NCBI GenBank assembly: GCA_035374585.1
Contig: DAOSPF010000004.1
Coordinates: 17,326-81,325, forward strand
Reading direction: 5' to 3'
Length of the DNA stretch: 64,000 nucleotides
Source of the DNA: JAKPQD01 sp029572965
GTDB lineage: Bacteria > Bacteroidota > Bacteroidia > Bacteroidales > DTGW01
The position numbers and the translations under genes were made by a program. The notes beneath the pieces are model-generated. The model made no database searches and had not been told where the DNA came from. It worked only from the letters and a program-made list of their open reading frames with translations. Of the stretch, positions 8,376 to 17,234 are shown piece by piece (the stretch's first letter is position 1; the number at the start of each line of letters is the position of its first letter).

Positions 8376-9308
8376 ATGAGCATAGAAATGAGCATACAAG
8401 AAATAAAGCCATTGGATAAACTAAGAAGTGTTTTAAAAACAAGCTTCATTAAAAGCATGACAATTGCTATGTGTTGCTTAACCTGCATTGCCTGCGAACC
8501 AGAAATGGACTATGAACTTACATCAGTAAAAAAGCAGCTTGTAGTAGATGGATGGATAGAAAACAATAATTATGCCCAAGTTGTTTTGACATATAACACT
8601 GGTTACTTTAGCAATCTCGACTCCGCCTCATTCAGAGGGTTGGTTGCTTCAAGGGCCAAGGTAATCCTTAGCGATGGTACTCAATCCGAAATTCTTACGC
8701 TGACAAAAGATACCAACTATTTCCCTCCTTACGTTTACAAAGGGAACGAAATACTTGGCCAACCGGGAAAAACTTATACTTTGATTATTATAGATGAGAT
8801 TAATACCGGCACAAGAGAAATGGATACCATTGTAGCTATTACTACTATACCCCAGCCTGTAAAGCTTGATAGCGTGTGGTTTTCAGAAACATCTGATAGC
8901 TCAGGTATTATAAAAGGCATTATATTTGACAACCCGGATGAAAAAAACTATTATCGTACTTTTTCTAAAATAAAAGGAAAAGACAAACGCTTCATCCCAA
9001 CCTACATTGCTTCTTTTGAGGACAAATACTTCAATGGACAAAAGTTCACCTTTCATCTCAACAAAGGGCTTGATTCGTATATAAAACCATTGTACAATAT
9101 AGAATTTAATAAAGGTGATACCATAAACCTTAAAATTGCAAGTATTGACAGAATAAGTTTCTTGTTCTGGAGTAGTTATGACCAGGAAATCTTCAATTCG
9201 GGTAACCCTTTTGCTTCAAATTTTGATAGAGTAAATAGCAATATCCATGGGGGATTAGGTATTTGGTGTGGATATGGCGCTACAACATATTTGGTGGTTG
9301 CTAAATAA
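8376..9308 (+). CDS. DUF4249-family lipoprotein, partner of the upstream TonB receptor
   Basis: The pattern is that of DUF4249: after a hydrophobic segment ending in the lipobox-like LTCIAC comes EPEMDYELTSVKKQLVVDGWIENNN, then a beta-sandwich region (AKVILSDGTQ, LGQPGKTYTLII, TTIPQPVKLDSVWF). The annotated start gives an unusually long 40-residue N-terminal region; an ATG at 8457 (MTIAMCCLTC) would place the lipobox Cys at residue 13, so the start is uncertain. It probably sits on the outer membrane and works with the receptor 12 nt upstream, as a surface-exposed or periplasmic cap (inference from genomic pairing). A bidirectional terminator follows directly after the stop. Confidence 0.75.
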   Translation: MSIEMSIQEIKPLDKLRSVLKTSFIKSMTIAMCCLTCIACEPEMDYELTSVKKQLVVDGWIENNNYAQVVLTYNTGYFSNLDSASFRGLVASRAKVILSDGTQSEILTLTKDTNYFPPYVYKGNEILGQPGKTYTLIIIDEINTGTREMDTIVAITTIPQPVKLDSVWFSETSDSSGIIKGIIFDNPDEKNYYRTFSKIKGKDKRFIPTYIASFEDKYFNGQKFTFHLNKGLDSYIKPLYNIEFNKGDTINLKIASIDRISFLFWSSYDQEIFNSGNPFASNFDRVNSNIHGGLGIWCGYGATTYLVVAK

Positions 9309-9336
9309 AAAATGGCTACCCAAAGGCAGCCATTTT
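9309..9336. terminator. bidirectional terminator between convergent genes
   Basis: AAAATGGCT (9309-9317) pairs with AGCCATTTT (9328-9336) over a 10-nt loop. A/T runs on both sides suit both converging genes, the DUF4249 lipoprotein and the lipoprotein at 9357-10787. Confidence 0.75.
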
Positions 9337-9356
9337 CAATATTTTGTTGTTGATAA

Positions 9357-10787
9357 CTAATTTATATGGTTAATTTTCCAGTTATAAGTTTTATTTAAGT
9401 CATCTATAAAACTGTTAAAACTGGTTATTAAATTGTCAAAGCCTTGGTTGAAATAGGTTTCCATGCTTGACTTTGAGCCATCGGCAAATACCATCTGCAC
9501 ATCTATCACTTTTCTGGTTTTTTGAACAGTTGAACAATTGTATTCCCAAGTATTTGCATCCCAGGTACAGTTATATTCATCATATTTTTCATTTTTTGCA
9601 TAAGCCTCAGCTTTAGCAACAGCTTTATTATCGCTGGCATAAACTACTACCAATGCCATATTCTTATTAATCATTGAAACAGCGCTATCAATATAAGCTG
9701 AATATTTATTTTCTTCAATCTTGCGGTATTCTTTCATGAAATTAGCAAAATCGATTTGCCCAACAATTTTCATATCCATGAACTGGAAATGAGCATTGGC
9801 GTTGTACAAAACTCTTTCAGGGAAAGTTTCTGTTTCTTTGTACTCATAAATATTTTGAATAGTTTCGTACTGCCCTGTTTCATAGTTGTAATAGGTATAG
9901 CTTGAGGTGTCTTTTATTGTTTTTGTTTCCTGGGCATTGTCAATAGCTGCTTTGGTAAACTTACCCCCGGCGGTTCCGCCCAAATCTAAAATTGTAGTAC
10001 TTCCGTGTGTAAATGAATAATTTACAGTCACTTCTGTTTCTTTATACCCATAAGTAAGTTTAAGTTCAAAAGCGCCTAAAGTGAGCTTGCCTTCAACATT
10101 TGAGGGAAGTCCTTCATCTGTGTAGCTTGCAGTAAAACTAAAGCTTGAAACAACAGTGCCATCAACACTTAATTCATATTTAAGCTCAGAAGGCATCTCT
10201 TTTGTATCGACAAGAGTAAAGTTGCCGGTAACAAATTTGGGCTTGCTAATAACTAATTTGCCATCATTGTTTTTGGCCTTTTTAGACGCTATAGAAGCCG
10301 GAAATTTAAAAACAACTTGTCCTGAGCTGGCATTGGCAGCAAAATCAAAATCATTTTTGGTATAGTTATAAGTGTAAACCCCGGCAATTTTATCAAATTC
10401 TGCTTCTAATTCTAATGAATTAGAAGTTTCAGCTTTAAGCGATTTAAAAATAACATTTGCATCAGGGTTATTGCTACTAATATTTTTCACAGCTGCCATA
10501 ACCTGAAAGTATGCAGAATTCTTGATGCTTCCATTTACCCCAGTTCCTATATTCATCAGCTCAAGAAGATTAACAGTGGCTTTAACCCCTTGGTCTTGAT
10601 TCATAGCCTTAAGCTCATTGACCATCTTTATGCCGGTATTTTCCATGTCAACCTTGGTTTCGGCTACAGTTTTTTCGGCATACACAGGTTTTTCTAAATT
10701 TACTTCTTCTGTTGTTTTGTCATCATCTTTGCTACATGAAGAAATGATGGACGCACACATTGCAAGAAACAAAATTTTGATTTTCAT
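9357..10787 (-). CDS. hypothetical lipoprotein, 476 residues
   Basis: The signal peptide ends in the lipobox IISSC (Cys about residue 18), followed by SKDDDKTTEE, the acidic stretch often seen in Bacteroidota lipoproteins, some of which are surface-exported. The mature part is beta-rich, with long amphipathic strands (KYELSVDGTVVSSFSFTAS, GKLTLGAFELKLTYGYKE) and lysine- and tyrosine-rich segments, but no known domain was recognised. Two cysteines (YNCTW, YNCST) near residues 400-415 could form a disulphide. It stands alone: it converges with the preceding gene and is divergent from the cupin gene. Its function is unknown. Confidence 0.7.
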   Translation of the reverse strand: MKIKILFLAMCASIISSCSKDDDKTTEEVNLEKPVYAEKTVAETKVDMENTGIKMVNELKAMNQDQGVKATVNLLELMNIGTGVNGSIKNSAYFQVMAAVKNISSNNPDANVIFKSLKAETSNSLELEAEFDKIAGVYTYNYTKNDFDFAANASSGQVVFKFPASIASKKAKNNDGKLVISKPKFVTGNFTLVDTKEMPSELKYELSVDGTVVSSFSFTASYTDEGLPSNVEGKLTLGAFELKLTYGYKETEVTVNYSFTHGSTTILDLGGTAGGKFTKAAIDNAQETKTIKDTSSYTYYNYETGQYETIQNIYEYKETETFPERVLYNANAHFQFMDMKIVGQIDFANFMKEYRKIEENKYSAYIDSAVSMINKNMALVVVYASDNKAVAKAEAYAKNEKYDEYNCTWDANTWEYNCSTVQKTRKVIDVQMVFADGSKSSMETYFNQGFDNLITSFNSFIDDLNKTYNWKINHIN

Positions 10788-10816
10788 ACTATTTATTTTT
10801 TAAAGGTTATTTACTT

Positions 10817-10824
10817 CAAAGATA
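10817..10824 (-). promoter_or_regulatory. -7 promoter element (TATCTTTG) of the 476-residue lipoprotein gene
   Basis: On the minus strand TATCTTTG lies 29 nt before the start at 10787. No TTG is visible at -33. Confidence 0.4.
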
Positions 10825-11020
10825 ACCATTTCATATAAAAGTTAAAAAATCAAAAACCATATTTTTTTATAACAGCTGTTTTATTTTTCATCGCACAAAA
10901 CGCCTTTTCTTACTGTTTTTCTAATTAGATTAATGATTGTAAACCGGGTTGAACCTTAAATATGCGCTTACAAAACCCAGAAACAATATCTTTGCCATGC
11001 ATAAATTAAACCATGAACAC

Positions 11021-11434
11021 ATGAAGAAACTTACCTTATTTATAGCTATTGCTATAACCTGTTTTTCAGTTAAAGCACAGTATAGTCAGGATGTAATATT
11101 ATCATCAATTCTAAAAACGGACACCACTTCTATCGGGCAAAAGATTATATTTCCGCAAAACAATAATAACGAAATTTCTATTATTAAAGTAACCATACCG
11201 CCCGGAAAATCAACCGGATGGCACAAACACAGCAACCCGGTTTTTGCCTATGTTATAAGTGGCACGTTAACCGTTGAACTTGAAGGGGATAAAAAGCTTA
11301 CATTCTCAGCCAATACCTCTTTTGCCGAGGTCATCAATACATATCACAATGGCACAAACCTTGGGAAAGAAGAGGTTGTCCTTATCGCCTTTTTTATGGG
11401 AGAAAAGGGTAAACTTTTATCTGAACACAAATAG
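11021..11434 (+). CDS. secreted single-domain cupin protein
   Basis: The start at 11021 (MKKLTLFIAIAI) gives a clean signal peptide ending in SVKAQ; the longer frame from 10949 would put about 24 unlikely residues in front. The 137-residue protein carries one cupin fold with motif 1 PGKSTGWHKHSNPVFAYVISG, whose two histidines (HKH) are likely metal ligands, and a less typical motif 2 around NTYHNGTNLGKEEVVLIAF. It would act in the periplasm. Such small cupins include enzymes and ligand-binding proteins, so the role is open. It converges on the aldo/keto reductase gene with 9 nt between stops. Confidence 0.7.
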   Translation: MKKLTLFIAIAITCFSVKAQYSQDVILSSILKTDTTSIGQKIIFPQNNNNEISIIKVTIPPGKSTGWHKHSNPVFAYVISGTLTVELEGDKKLTFSANTSFAEVINTYHNGTNLGKEEVVLIAFFMGEKGKLLSEHK

Positions 11435-11443
11435 TACTGCATA

Positions 11444-12433
11444 CTACCATTTTTCTTTCAAAAGATCGGGCAGGATGTATTGATTATACACCTTTTCAAT
11501 TGCCTGCAGTTGTTCTTGGTCCAGATTGGGCAATTCACAAGCTTTCAGGTTTGACAACACCTGCTCTGGCTTTGAAGCGCCGGGAATTACACAGCTAACC
11601 TCACGAAACATGATAATCCATCGCAATGCAATAAGGGCAAGGTCAGCATTAGCAGGAAATATCTTTTTCAGCTCATCTACTGCCGCCAAACCCTTTTCAT
11701 AATTGATGCCCGAGAATGTCTCCCCTTTGTCGAAGGCTTCGCCATTGCGATTAAATGTGCGATGGTCGTCTTTTCCAAAAACAGTAGCCTTGCTGTATTT
11801 ACCGGTCAGTAAGCCACTGGCAAGCGGAACACGGACAATGATGCCCACGTTCTTTTTAGCTGCTTCGGCAAAGAAATCTTTTGCCGGACGCTGGCGAAAC
11901 ATATTGAAAATTATCTGGACTGTAGTAACATTGTCATATTCAATAGCCTTTAGCGCCTCTTCTACTCTTTCGACGCTTACTCCCATATTTAAAATTTTAC
12001 CTTCTTTTTTCAGCTCATCAAACAAAGCAAATATCTCAGGACGGTGATAAGTCTCTGTAGGCGGACAATGCAATTGGATGAGGTCAATGGCTTCAAGTCC
12101 GGTATTTTTAAGGCTATCTTCAACAAACTTTCGAAGCACAGCAGGTTGATATGCAGCATCAACGTGAGGCGAAAGTTTGCGGCCACATTTAGTAGCAACA
12201 AATACCCGTTCTTTTCGTGAACGAACTACGCGGCCTACTGCTTTTTCGCTTTCGCCATCACCATAAACATCGGCAGTGTCAATAAAATTAATCCCGTTAT
12301 CAATAGCCAGGTTCAATATCCTGTCGGCATTTTCATGGCTAAATTTATCGCCCCATTTACCGCCAACTTGCCATGTACCGAGGCTTATTTCGGATATATT
12401 AAAACCTGTTTTCCCAAGTATTCTTTTATTCAT
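11444..12433 (-). CDS. aldo/keto reductase
   Basis: An NADPH-dependent oxidoreductase with a TIM-barrel fold, 329 residues. It has MNKRILGKTGFNISEISLGTWQVGGKWG at the N-terminus, the catalytic Asp/Tyr in FIDTADVYGDGESE, the catalytic Lys in FVATKCG, LIQLHCPP, and C-terminal cofactor-binding segments IPGASKPEQVLSN. These residues place it in the general aldo/keto reductase family, with similarity to the YajO/Tas-type group, and do not define a substrate. It is monocistronic, with a -7 promoter box at 12471-12478. The C-terminal extension after ACELPNLDQEQL is family-typical. Confidence 0.88.
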   Translation of the reverse strand: MNKRILGKTGFNISEISLGTWQVGGKWGDKFSHENADRILNLAIDNGINFIDTADVYGDGESEKAVGRVVRSRKERVFVATKCGRKLSPHVDAAYQPAVLRKFVEDSLKNTGLEAIDLIQLHCPPTETYHRPEIFALFDELKKEGKILNMGVSVERVEEALKAIEYDNVTTVQIIFNMFRQRPAKDFFAEAAKKNVGIIVRVPLASGLLTGKYSKATVFGKDDHRTFNRNGEAFDKGETFSGINYEKGLAAVDELKKIFPANADLALIALRWIIMFREVSCVIPGASKPEQVLSNLKACELPNLDQEQLQAIEKVYNQYILPDLLKEKW

Positions 12434-12470
12434 AATCGAATTTTAAAAATTCATGACAATCCATATCGTG

Positions 12471-12478
12471 CAAAAATA
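12471..12478 (-). promoter_or_regulatory. -7 promoter element (TATTTTTG) of the aldo/keto reductase gene
   Basis: TATTTTTG on the minus strand matches TAnnTTTG, 37 nt before the start codon. The -33 element is not clear. Confidence 0.4.
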
Positions 12479-12582
12479 GTAACAGAAAGCAAGACTTTTA
12501 TCTAAACAAAATTATTTTTCAAAGAATGATAGCTTGCCATATCTTTGAAGAGCGAATATCTAATGTAATATTTCTTTTTACA

Positions 12583-12621
12583 CATCCTCGTTTGTGTTTG
12601 TAGTAACATGGGGGCGTTCAT
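12583..12621 (-). repeat. divergent partial copy of the 40-bp dispersed element, copy C (tentative)
   Basis: CATCCTCGTTTGTGTTT at 12583-12599 matches 16 of 17 bases of the CATCCTTGTTTGTGTTT part of the copy at 53207-53246. The remainder aligns only loosely (AACATG...CGTTCAT versus AATCATG...CGTTTCAT). Like the other two copies it reads, on the minus strand, toward a downstream gene start, here the aldo/keto reductase 150 nt away. Confidence 0.4.
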
Positions 12622-12718
12622 AATAAATTCTTAAATATTCTTATCAAGTTAATAGCTAACAAAAGTAAATTACTATTTTTACTTTGCTAATTTTACTGTT
12701 GCACAAAAAAATTCGACC

Positions 12719-14782
12719 ATGAAGAGGAATATTTGTATGAAAGCTTTCTATTCAATTGTTCAAAAGATTGTTTTTGGAGCGATAGCTTTTACAGTGTTAA
12801 GCATAAACCAGGAAGCCAAATCGCAGAACATCAAACAGTTTCAAGGTGCTTATGAAAATGGAACTGCAACTTACCAATATTATGAAAATGCTAATTACGA
12901 ACGCATCTATCAGGGTAGTTTCAAATACAAAGGTATTGTAATGGACGGTTTGAAAGGTAAGCTAAACCTTACTGTTGTAGGTCAATACAATAACAACAAA
13001 AAAGACGGGCTGTGGACATATACTCTGGCCGATCCTTCACCTACCGGGGTTACAGAAGTAGTAACTGGCAACTATTCCAATGGCAACATGGAAGGCGAAT
13101 GGTCTTCTACTACTAAAGTCAATAATACAAAGAAAGTTTTCAAAAGTACTTCTGCTATTTTTAAGAACAATAAACTTTTTGGCGAAATCAATTATACTTA
13201 TAAAGTTTACACTTTCAAAGACTATGCCGCCATTTCTATTAAAGGCTCGTTCAACGATTCCAGTTTTTACAATGGCACATGGCTTACCACTTATACAAAA
13301 GGCAATATACAGTACGAGGAAACCCGCAAATACAACAACGGAGTACTCTGTTTACTTGTACACCGAAGGCTTTCTGACGGTCAGATTATTGAAAGATATG
13401 ACAGTACTGCTTTTGTAGATAAGTTTTTTATGAACTATAATGCTGCTCATAATGTTGGTATGGTTAATGACCAAAAATATGTACTTCAGAATGTTGATAA
13501 ACCTTCTGGTTCACTCGATTTATTTAGCATAGTAGTTAACTACTGGACAAACAATAAAAATACTGCCTATTATAATACGCTCAATGCTCCTAATCCAATG
13601 TTTGTTATTAGTCATGGCTATAGTCCTGCTGTTATCAGCCGCGAAAAAACAATTATCAGCTGGTTAAAGACCCGTGAAGGCGAGCGTCAACAATGGCAGT
13701 CTGAACAGGATAAAAAACTATTGCAGGAAAAATATGCAGCCCAGCTTGCTATTGCAGATACAGCCTTTAACCGTGCCAAATATGATGAAGCTATTGCTGC
13801 TTACAAGGTTGCTTTAACCATAAAAGACGAACAATATCCGAAAGACCAGATTCATAAAGCAGGGCTGAAGCTCGAAGAAATTAGGCTCAGAATGGAAATG
13901 GAACAAAAAGCCAAAGAGCTTGAACAGCAAGCCAGGGAAAAATCTTATAAAGAACTGCTAACAAAGGCTGATGCCGCTTTTGCAGAAAAAAGATATGATG
14001 TGGCCATTGAGCTATACCAGAGTGCCCTTGCCATAAAAGTGGACGATTATCCTGCCAAACAAATAAAAGCCATTAATGACATTAAAAACGATGAATTAAA
14101 GGCAAAGCTTATTAAAGAACTTGATAAACTTTGGGTTACAGTTGAAGCCGGCACTTTTAAGATGGGATGCATACGAAGCGATATGAATTGCCTGAGAAAC
14201 GAAGAACCTGTGCATGAAGTTTATGTCAACACTTTTCAGATGAGCAAATACGAGGTTACTATTGGTCAGTACAGAATGTATTGCAAAGCAACCGGTAAGC
14301 CTGAGCCTCTGGGAGCTGATAGTTTGCCTGCCAATAATATAAGCTGGTACGAAGCTAAAGAGTTTGCCGAATGGGCAGGATGCCGCCTCCCAACTGAAGC
14401 AGAATGGGAATATGCTGCCCGTGGCGGGAACAAAAATAAAAAAACCTTATATAGCGGGTCTAATTATATTGATGAAGTTGCTTGGTTCAGCGAAAACTCA
14501 AATAGCTCAGCCCATCCGGTTGGCAAACTCAAACCTAACGTTTTGGGTATTTACGATATGACAGGCAATGTATGGGAATGGTGTTTTGACTGGCTTAGTG
14601 ATTATTCCGAAACCAGCGACATAAACCCCACTGGCCGTTCTACCGGAACTCGTAAGGTAAAAAGAGGCGGCAGCTTTAGCGAAACAAACTTTGAAAGCGA
14701 CTTGCGTGTTACTTACCGTGGTAGTGAACCTGCTGACACCAGGCTATACAATCTGGGAATCCGATTGGTCAAGAAACAATAA
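12719..14782 (+). CDS. exported TPR protein with C-terminal FGE-sulfatase (SUMF1-like) domain
   Basis: 687 residues in three parts. After a signal peptide (ending about KSQN) comes a region of toast-rack or MORN-like repeats (about 40-290: GNYSNGNMEGEWSST). A TPR-like helical linker follows (about 335-470: DTAFNRAKYDEAIAAYKVALTIKD, ADAAFAEKRYDVAIELYQSALAIK). The C-terminus is a formylglycine-generating-enzyme fold (about 475-687) with FKMGC, SKYEVTIGQY, ISWYEAKEFAEWAGCRLPTEAEWEYAARGG, YDMTGNVWEWCFDW and KRGGSF. Where catalytic FGEs carry two cysteines after RGGS, this protein has SETNFESDLRVTYRGS with none. It is therefore probably a non-catalytic, binding or structural member, as in GldJ/GldK (family knowledge). 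Confidence 0.8.
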   Translation: MKRNICMKAFYSIVQKIVFGAIAFTVLSINQEAKSQNIKQFQGAYENGTATYQYYENANYERIYQGSFKYKGIVMDGLKGKLNLTVVGQYNNNKKDGLWTYTLADPSPTGVTEVVTGNYSNGNMEGEWSSTTKVNNTKKVFKSTSAIFKNNKLFGEINYTYKVYTFKDYAAISIKGSFNDSSFYNGTWLTTYTKGNIQYEETRKYNNGVLCLLVHRRLSDGQIIERYDSTAFVDKFFMNYNAAHNVGMVNDQKYVLQNVDKPSGSLDLFSIVVNYWTNNKNTAYYNTLNAPNPMFVISHGYSPAVISREKTIISWLKTREGERQQWQSEQDKKLLQEKYAAQLAIADTAFNRAKYDEAIAAYKVALTIKDEQYPKDQIHKAGLKLEEIRLRMEMEQKAKELEQQAREKSYKELLTKADAAFAEKRYDVAIELYQSALAIKVDDYPAKQIKAINDIKNDELKAKLIKELDKLWVTVEAGTFKMGCIRSDMNCLRNEEPVHEVYVNTFQMSKYEVTIGQYRMYCKATGKPEPLGADSLPANNISWYEAKEFAEWAGCRLPTEAEWEYAARGGNKNKKTLYSGSNYIDEVAWFSENSNSSAHPVGKLKPNVLGIYDMTGNVWEWCFDWLSDYSETSDINPTGRSTGTRKVKRGGSFSETNFESDLRVTYRGSEPADTRLYNLGIRLVKKQ

Positions 14783-15047
14783 AAAAGAATAAATTGTAAA
14801 AAACTTAGCAGCTTTTTTGATTTAACCCAAATTAAGCAATAAAAATGCTTAATCGGTTAAAATTTTGTATTTCAATGATTTAAAAAAATCAGCTTGCCCC
14901 GTTTATAACGAGAGGATTAACCCAACTAAATCTTATAGTTTGGCTTTAAAAAGCCTCATAATGATTTATTTAGCCTGTTCAAGGCAGAACGCTTGTGCAA
15001 CAGTTAAATTACAACGTTTTGTGTCGTTTTCTGGCAAACAAATGTAT

Positions 15048-15620
15048 TTAAAATATAAATGGTATTAGTCTATATGTTTTTTCCATGTATTCCTTATATT
15101 CATTCCCAAAATGCTTAAGCAGCATTTGTTCTTCAATCAGTAATCGTTTTATAAATGAAAATGGAACTGTTAAAACAATCAAAATTATGCTTATCAGATT
15201 GCCAGTTAATAATCCTGCCCCAACAAGAAATGTAGTTACCCCCAAATATCCAGGGTGCCTTACAATGCTATAAATACCATGTTTAACTATCTTATGTTTA
15301 TCTGTTATTTTTAAAGTTCTTGTGTAATACTCTTTTAGTGTAAATGTTGCTATTAACCTAATTATTAAGCCGACTATCACAAAGCTTAAACCAATAAAAA
15401 ACAAAACTTGGCTATCGATTTGCAATATATTATACAGGTTAAGAAAATAACTGCATAAAACCAAAATAATTGTTGATATTAATGCAAATCTAAGTATTGC
15501 CGTCGTACCCTTATCTGAGTCAGAGGTTTTTAAAGATTTGGCATCTTTGCTAAATCTCAAGAAATTCTCAATCATCAGAAATATCAAAATCGAACCAATC
15601 GAAATATAAAACCCTGTCAT
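15048..15620 (-). CDS. isoprenylcysteine carboxyl methyltransferase-family membrane protein
   Basis: 190 residues with about five hydrophobic helices. The C-terminal catalytic region is typical of the ICMT/PEMT methyltransferase superfamily: LKEYYTRTLKITDKHKIVKHGIYSIVRHPGYLGVTTFLVGAGL, with the RHPxY SAM-binding motif, then EEQMLLKHFGNEYKEYMEKTYRLIPFIF, where EE and the Y-x-x-Y are conserved. It acts in the membrane using S-adenosylmethionine, and bacterial members methylate unknown small substrates or lipids. It is monocistronic, with no related neighbour. Confidence 0.8.
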   Translation of the reverse strand: MTGFYISIGSILIFLMIENFLRFSKDAKSLKTSDSDKGTTAILRFALISTIILVLCSYFLNLYNILQIDSQVLFFIGLSFVIVGLIIRLIATFTLKEYYTRTLKITDKHKIVKHGIYSIVRHPGYLGVTTFLVGAGLLTGNLISIILIVLTVPFSFIKRLLIEEQMLLKHFGNEYKEYMEKTYRLIPFIF

Positions 15621-15917
15621 AGTTGATTTTTTTAGATGTTTGCTGACAATGGACTTTGCCTGGTGTAAAATACAAGGCTGATATTGTCATAACTGTAAAC
15701 AAATATAACGAATAAAAATGTTTTTTTGCAACATGTTAAATTTCAACATAATGTATTAGCTTATATGGATGCTTCCCTTTGTAAAATTTTTTCTATATTT
15801 TATTTGCCGGGTTCAGGGGTAAAACAATATGAGTATAGTAAATGATTGTTTTTCTGAATTTTACAGATACTTTTACGCCGGGCAAACTTTATTTAAAACT
15901 TTTATAAGGAAATACTA

Positions 15918-16682
15918 TTATTCTATTTCCTTACTTTTTCTTAAAAAAAACTGCCCGACTTTTGAGAAGTTTTTCATAAATAAAGTAAAGCATCCGCCAA
16001 CCTTATTACGTTTCATGATGTGATAATCTTCTGTGCTTTTTCTGATAATATTTTTCAGGCTTCGGTTACTTGCTCCTCCAACTTTCATGCGGGTTATAAT
16101 TTGAGGATAATAGTAAATCCTTATACCTGGAAGTAATAACGTACGCAACATCAAATCATAATCCGATGCAATGCGATATTGCAAATTGTAATTCCCGATA
16201 CGGGCAAATATTTCGCGTTTTACAAAGAAGGTAGGATGAGGGGGCATCCAACCACGCGAAAGCATTTTTCTGTCAAAAGGCAAACTTTTCCAATCCCGGA
16301 TTATCTTGCCTTCAAAACTCACATACAACAGGTTGCCATACAATACATCGCATTGCTCTTTTTCAAAAGCATTGGCAACGTCTGCAAGCACCTCATTGTT
16401 GTCAAAAGTATCATCGGCATGTAAAATTCCAATCACATCACCGGTTGCCTTAGATATACCTTTGTTTAACGCATCATATATACCTTTGTCAGGTTCTGAT
16501 ATATAAACAGCAATTTTATCGAGGTGTCTCTCTGTAATATCTTTTGAACTATCAGTTGAACCGCCATCTATAACAATATGCTCAATGTTAGTGTAGGTTT
16601 GAAGGGCTATAGAATTGAGCGCCTCCTCTAAAGTTTTTTCGCTATTATAAACAGCAGTGATTATGCTTATTTTAACCGGCAT
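15918..16682 (-). CDS. family 2 glycosyltransferase (WcaA/WcaE-like)
   Basis: Transfers a sugar from a nucleotide-sugar to a growing surface glycan on the cytosolic face of the membrane. The 254-residue protein is a GT-A fold: SIITAVYNSEKTLEEALNSI at the start, QTYTNIEHIVIDGGSTDSSKDI, SEPDKGIYDALNKGISKATGDVIGILHADDTF with the metal-binding D-x-D-like ADD, and ASDYDLMLRTL later. The start ATG overlaps the stop of the WcaF-like gene by one base (TGATG), showing translational coupling. Specificity cannot be read from the sequence. Confidence 0.88.
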   Translation of the reverse strand: MPVKISIITAVYNSEKTLEEALNSIALQTYTNIEHIVIDGGSTDSSKDITERHLDKIAVYISEPDKGIYDALNKGISKATGDVIGILHADDTFDNNEVLADVANAFEKEQCDVLYGNLLYVSFEGKIIRDWKSLPFDRKMLSRGWMPPHPTFFVKREIFARIGNYNLQYRIASDYDLMLRTLLLPGIRIYYYPQIITRMKVGGASNRSLKNIIRKSTEDYHIMKRNKVGGCFTLFMKNFSKVGQFFLRKSKEIE

Positions 16683-17227
16683 CAGATTCTGTTTTTAATT
16701 TTCACAGCTGGATTACCTGAATGGATAGAATATGGTTCAAGATTTTTAGTTGCTATCGAACCAACAGTAAGGACTGCATGACTTGCTACATGAACCCCGG
16801 GACATACAACGGCTTTTGCTCCTATCCATGCACCATCTTCAATATTTATAGGGGCTATCATTAGGTCAAAGGTTTCTTTTTTGTAGTTATGATTGCCGCA
16901 AAGCAATAATGCTCCTTGCGAAATACAAACATTTTTGCCAAGGTTTACCTGGTCGAGGTTATCAATCCAGGCATTTTCACCAACCCAGGTGTAATCACCA
17001 ATGCTAAGCCGCCAGGGATATTTGATATTCACACGGGGCTTAATGCAAACCCCTTTTCCAACCTTGGCCCCAAAAAGCCTCAAGATAGCATTTTTAATAC
17101 TGTAAGGGAGTGTAATAAAAGAGCAGAAAAAAACTGCATTTACAATATACCACAAGGCTATTACCAGTTTATTCCGTCCCGGATGATACCAGCTATTGTT
17201 ATATTTATCAAGTCGGGTATGAAACAT
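16682..17227 (-). CDS. WcaF-like sugar O-acetyltransferase (left-handed beta-helix)
   Basis: An acetyl-CoA-dependent O-acetyltransferase of the LbetaH family, 181 residues. The N-terminal SWYHPGRNKLVIALWYIVNAVFF and the hexapeptide repeats (IGDYTWVGENAWIDNLDQVNLGKNVCISQGALLLCGNHNY, then IEDGAWIGAKAVVCPGVHVASHAVLTVGSIATKNL) match the colanic-acid WcaF group. The His in CGNHNY is the likely catalytic base. It lies 7 nt after the hybrid kinase gene and overlaps the GT2 gene, so the three form one operon. It probably acetylates a sugar of the polysaccharide built by the GT2. Confidence 0.85.
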   Translation of the reverse strand: MFHTRLDKYNNSWYHPGRNKLVIALWYIVNAVFFCSFITLPYSIKNAILRLFGAKVGKGVCIKPRVNIKYPWRLSIGDYTWVGENAWIDNLDQVNLGKNVCISQGALLLCGNHNYKKETFDLMIAPINIEDGAWIGAKAVVCPGVHVASHAVLTVGSIATKNLEPYSIHSGNPAVKIKNRI

Positions 17228-17234
17228 CGATGCT

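Noticed and set aside
14865..15068. 67-codon plus-strand frame after the FGE-like gene
   Set aside because: Ends inside the ICMT-type gene on the other strand, no motif, start at a weak position. Its DNA (14783-15047) shows no other structure.
15829..16023. 64-codon plus-strand frame
   Set aside because: Overlaps the 3' end of the GT2 gene by 106 bases antisense and has no recognisable domain.
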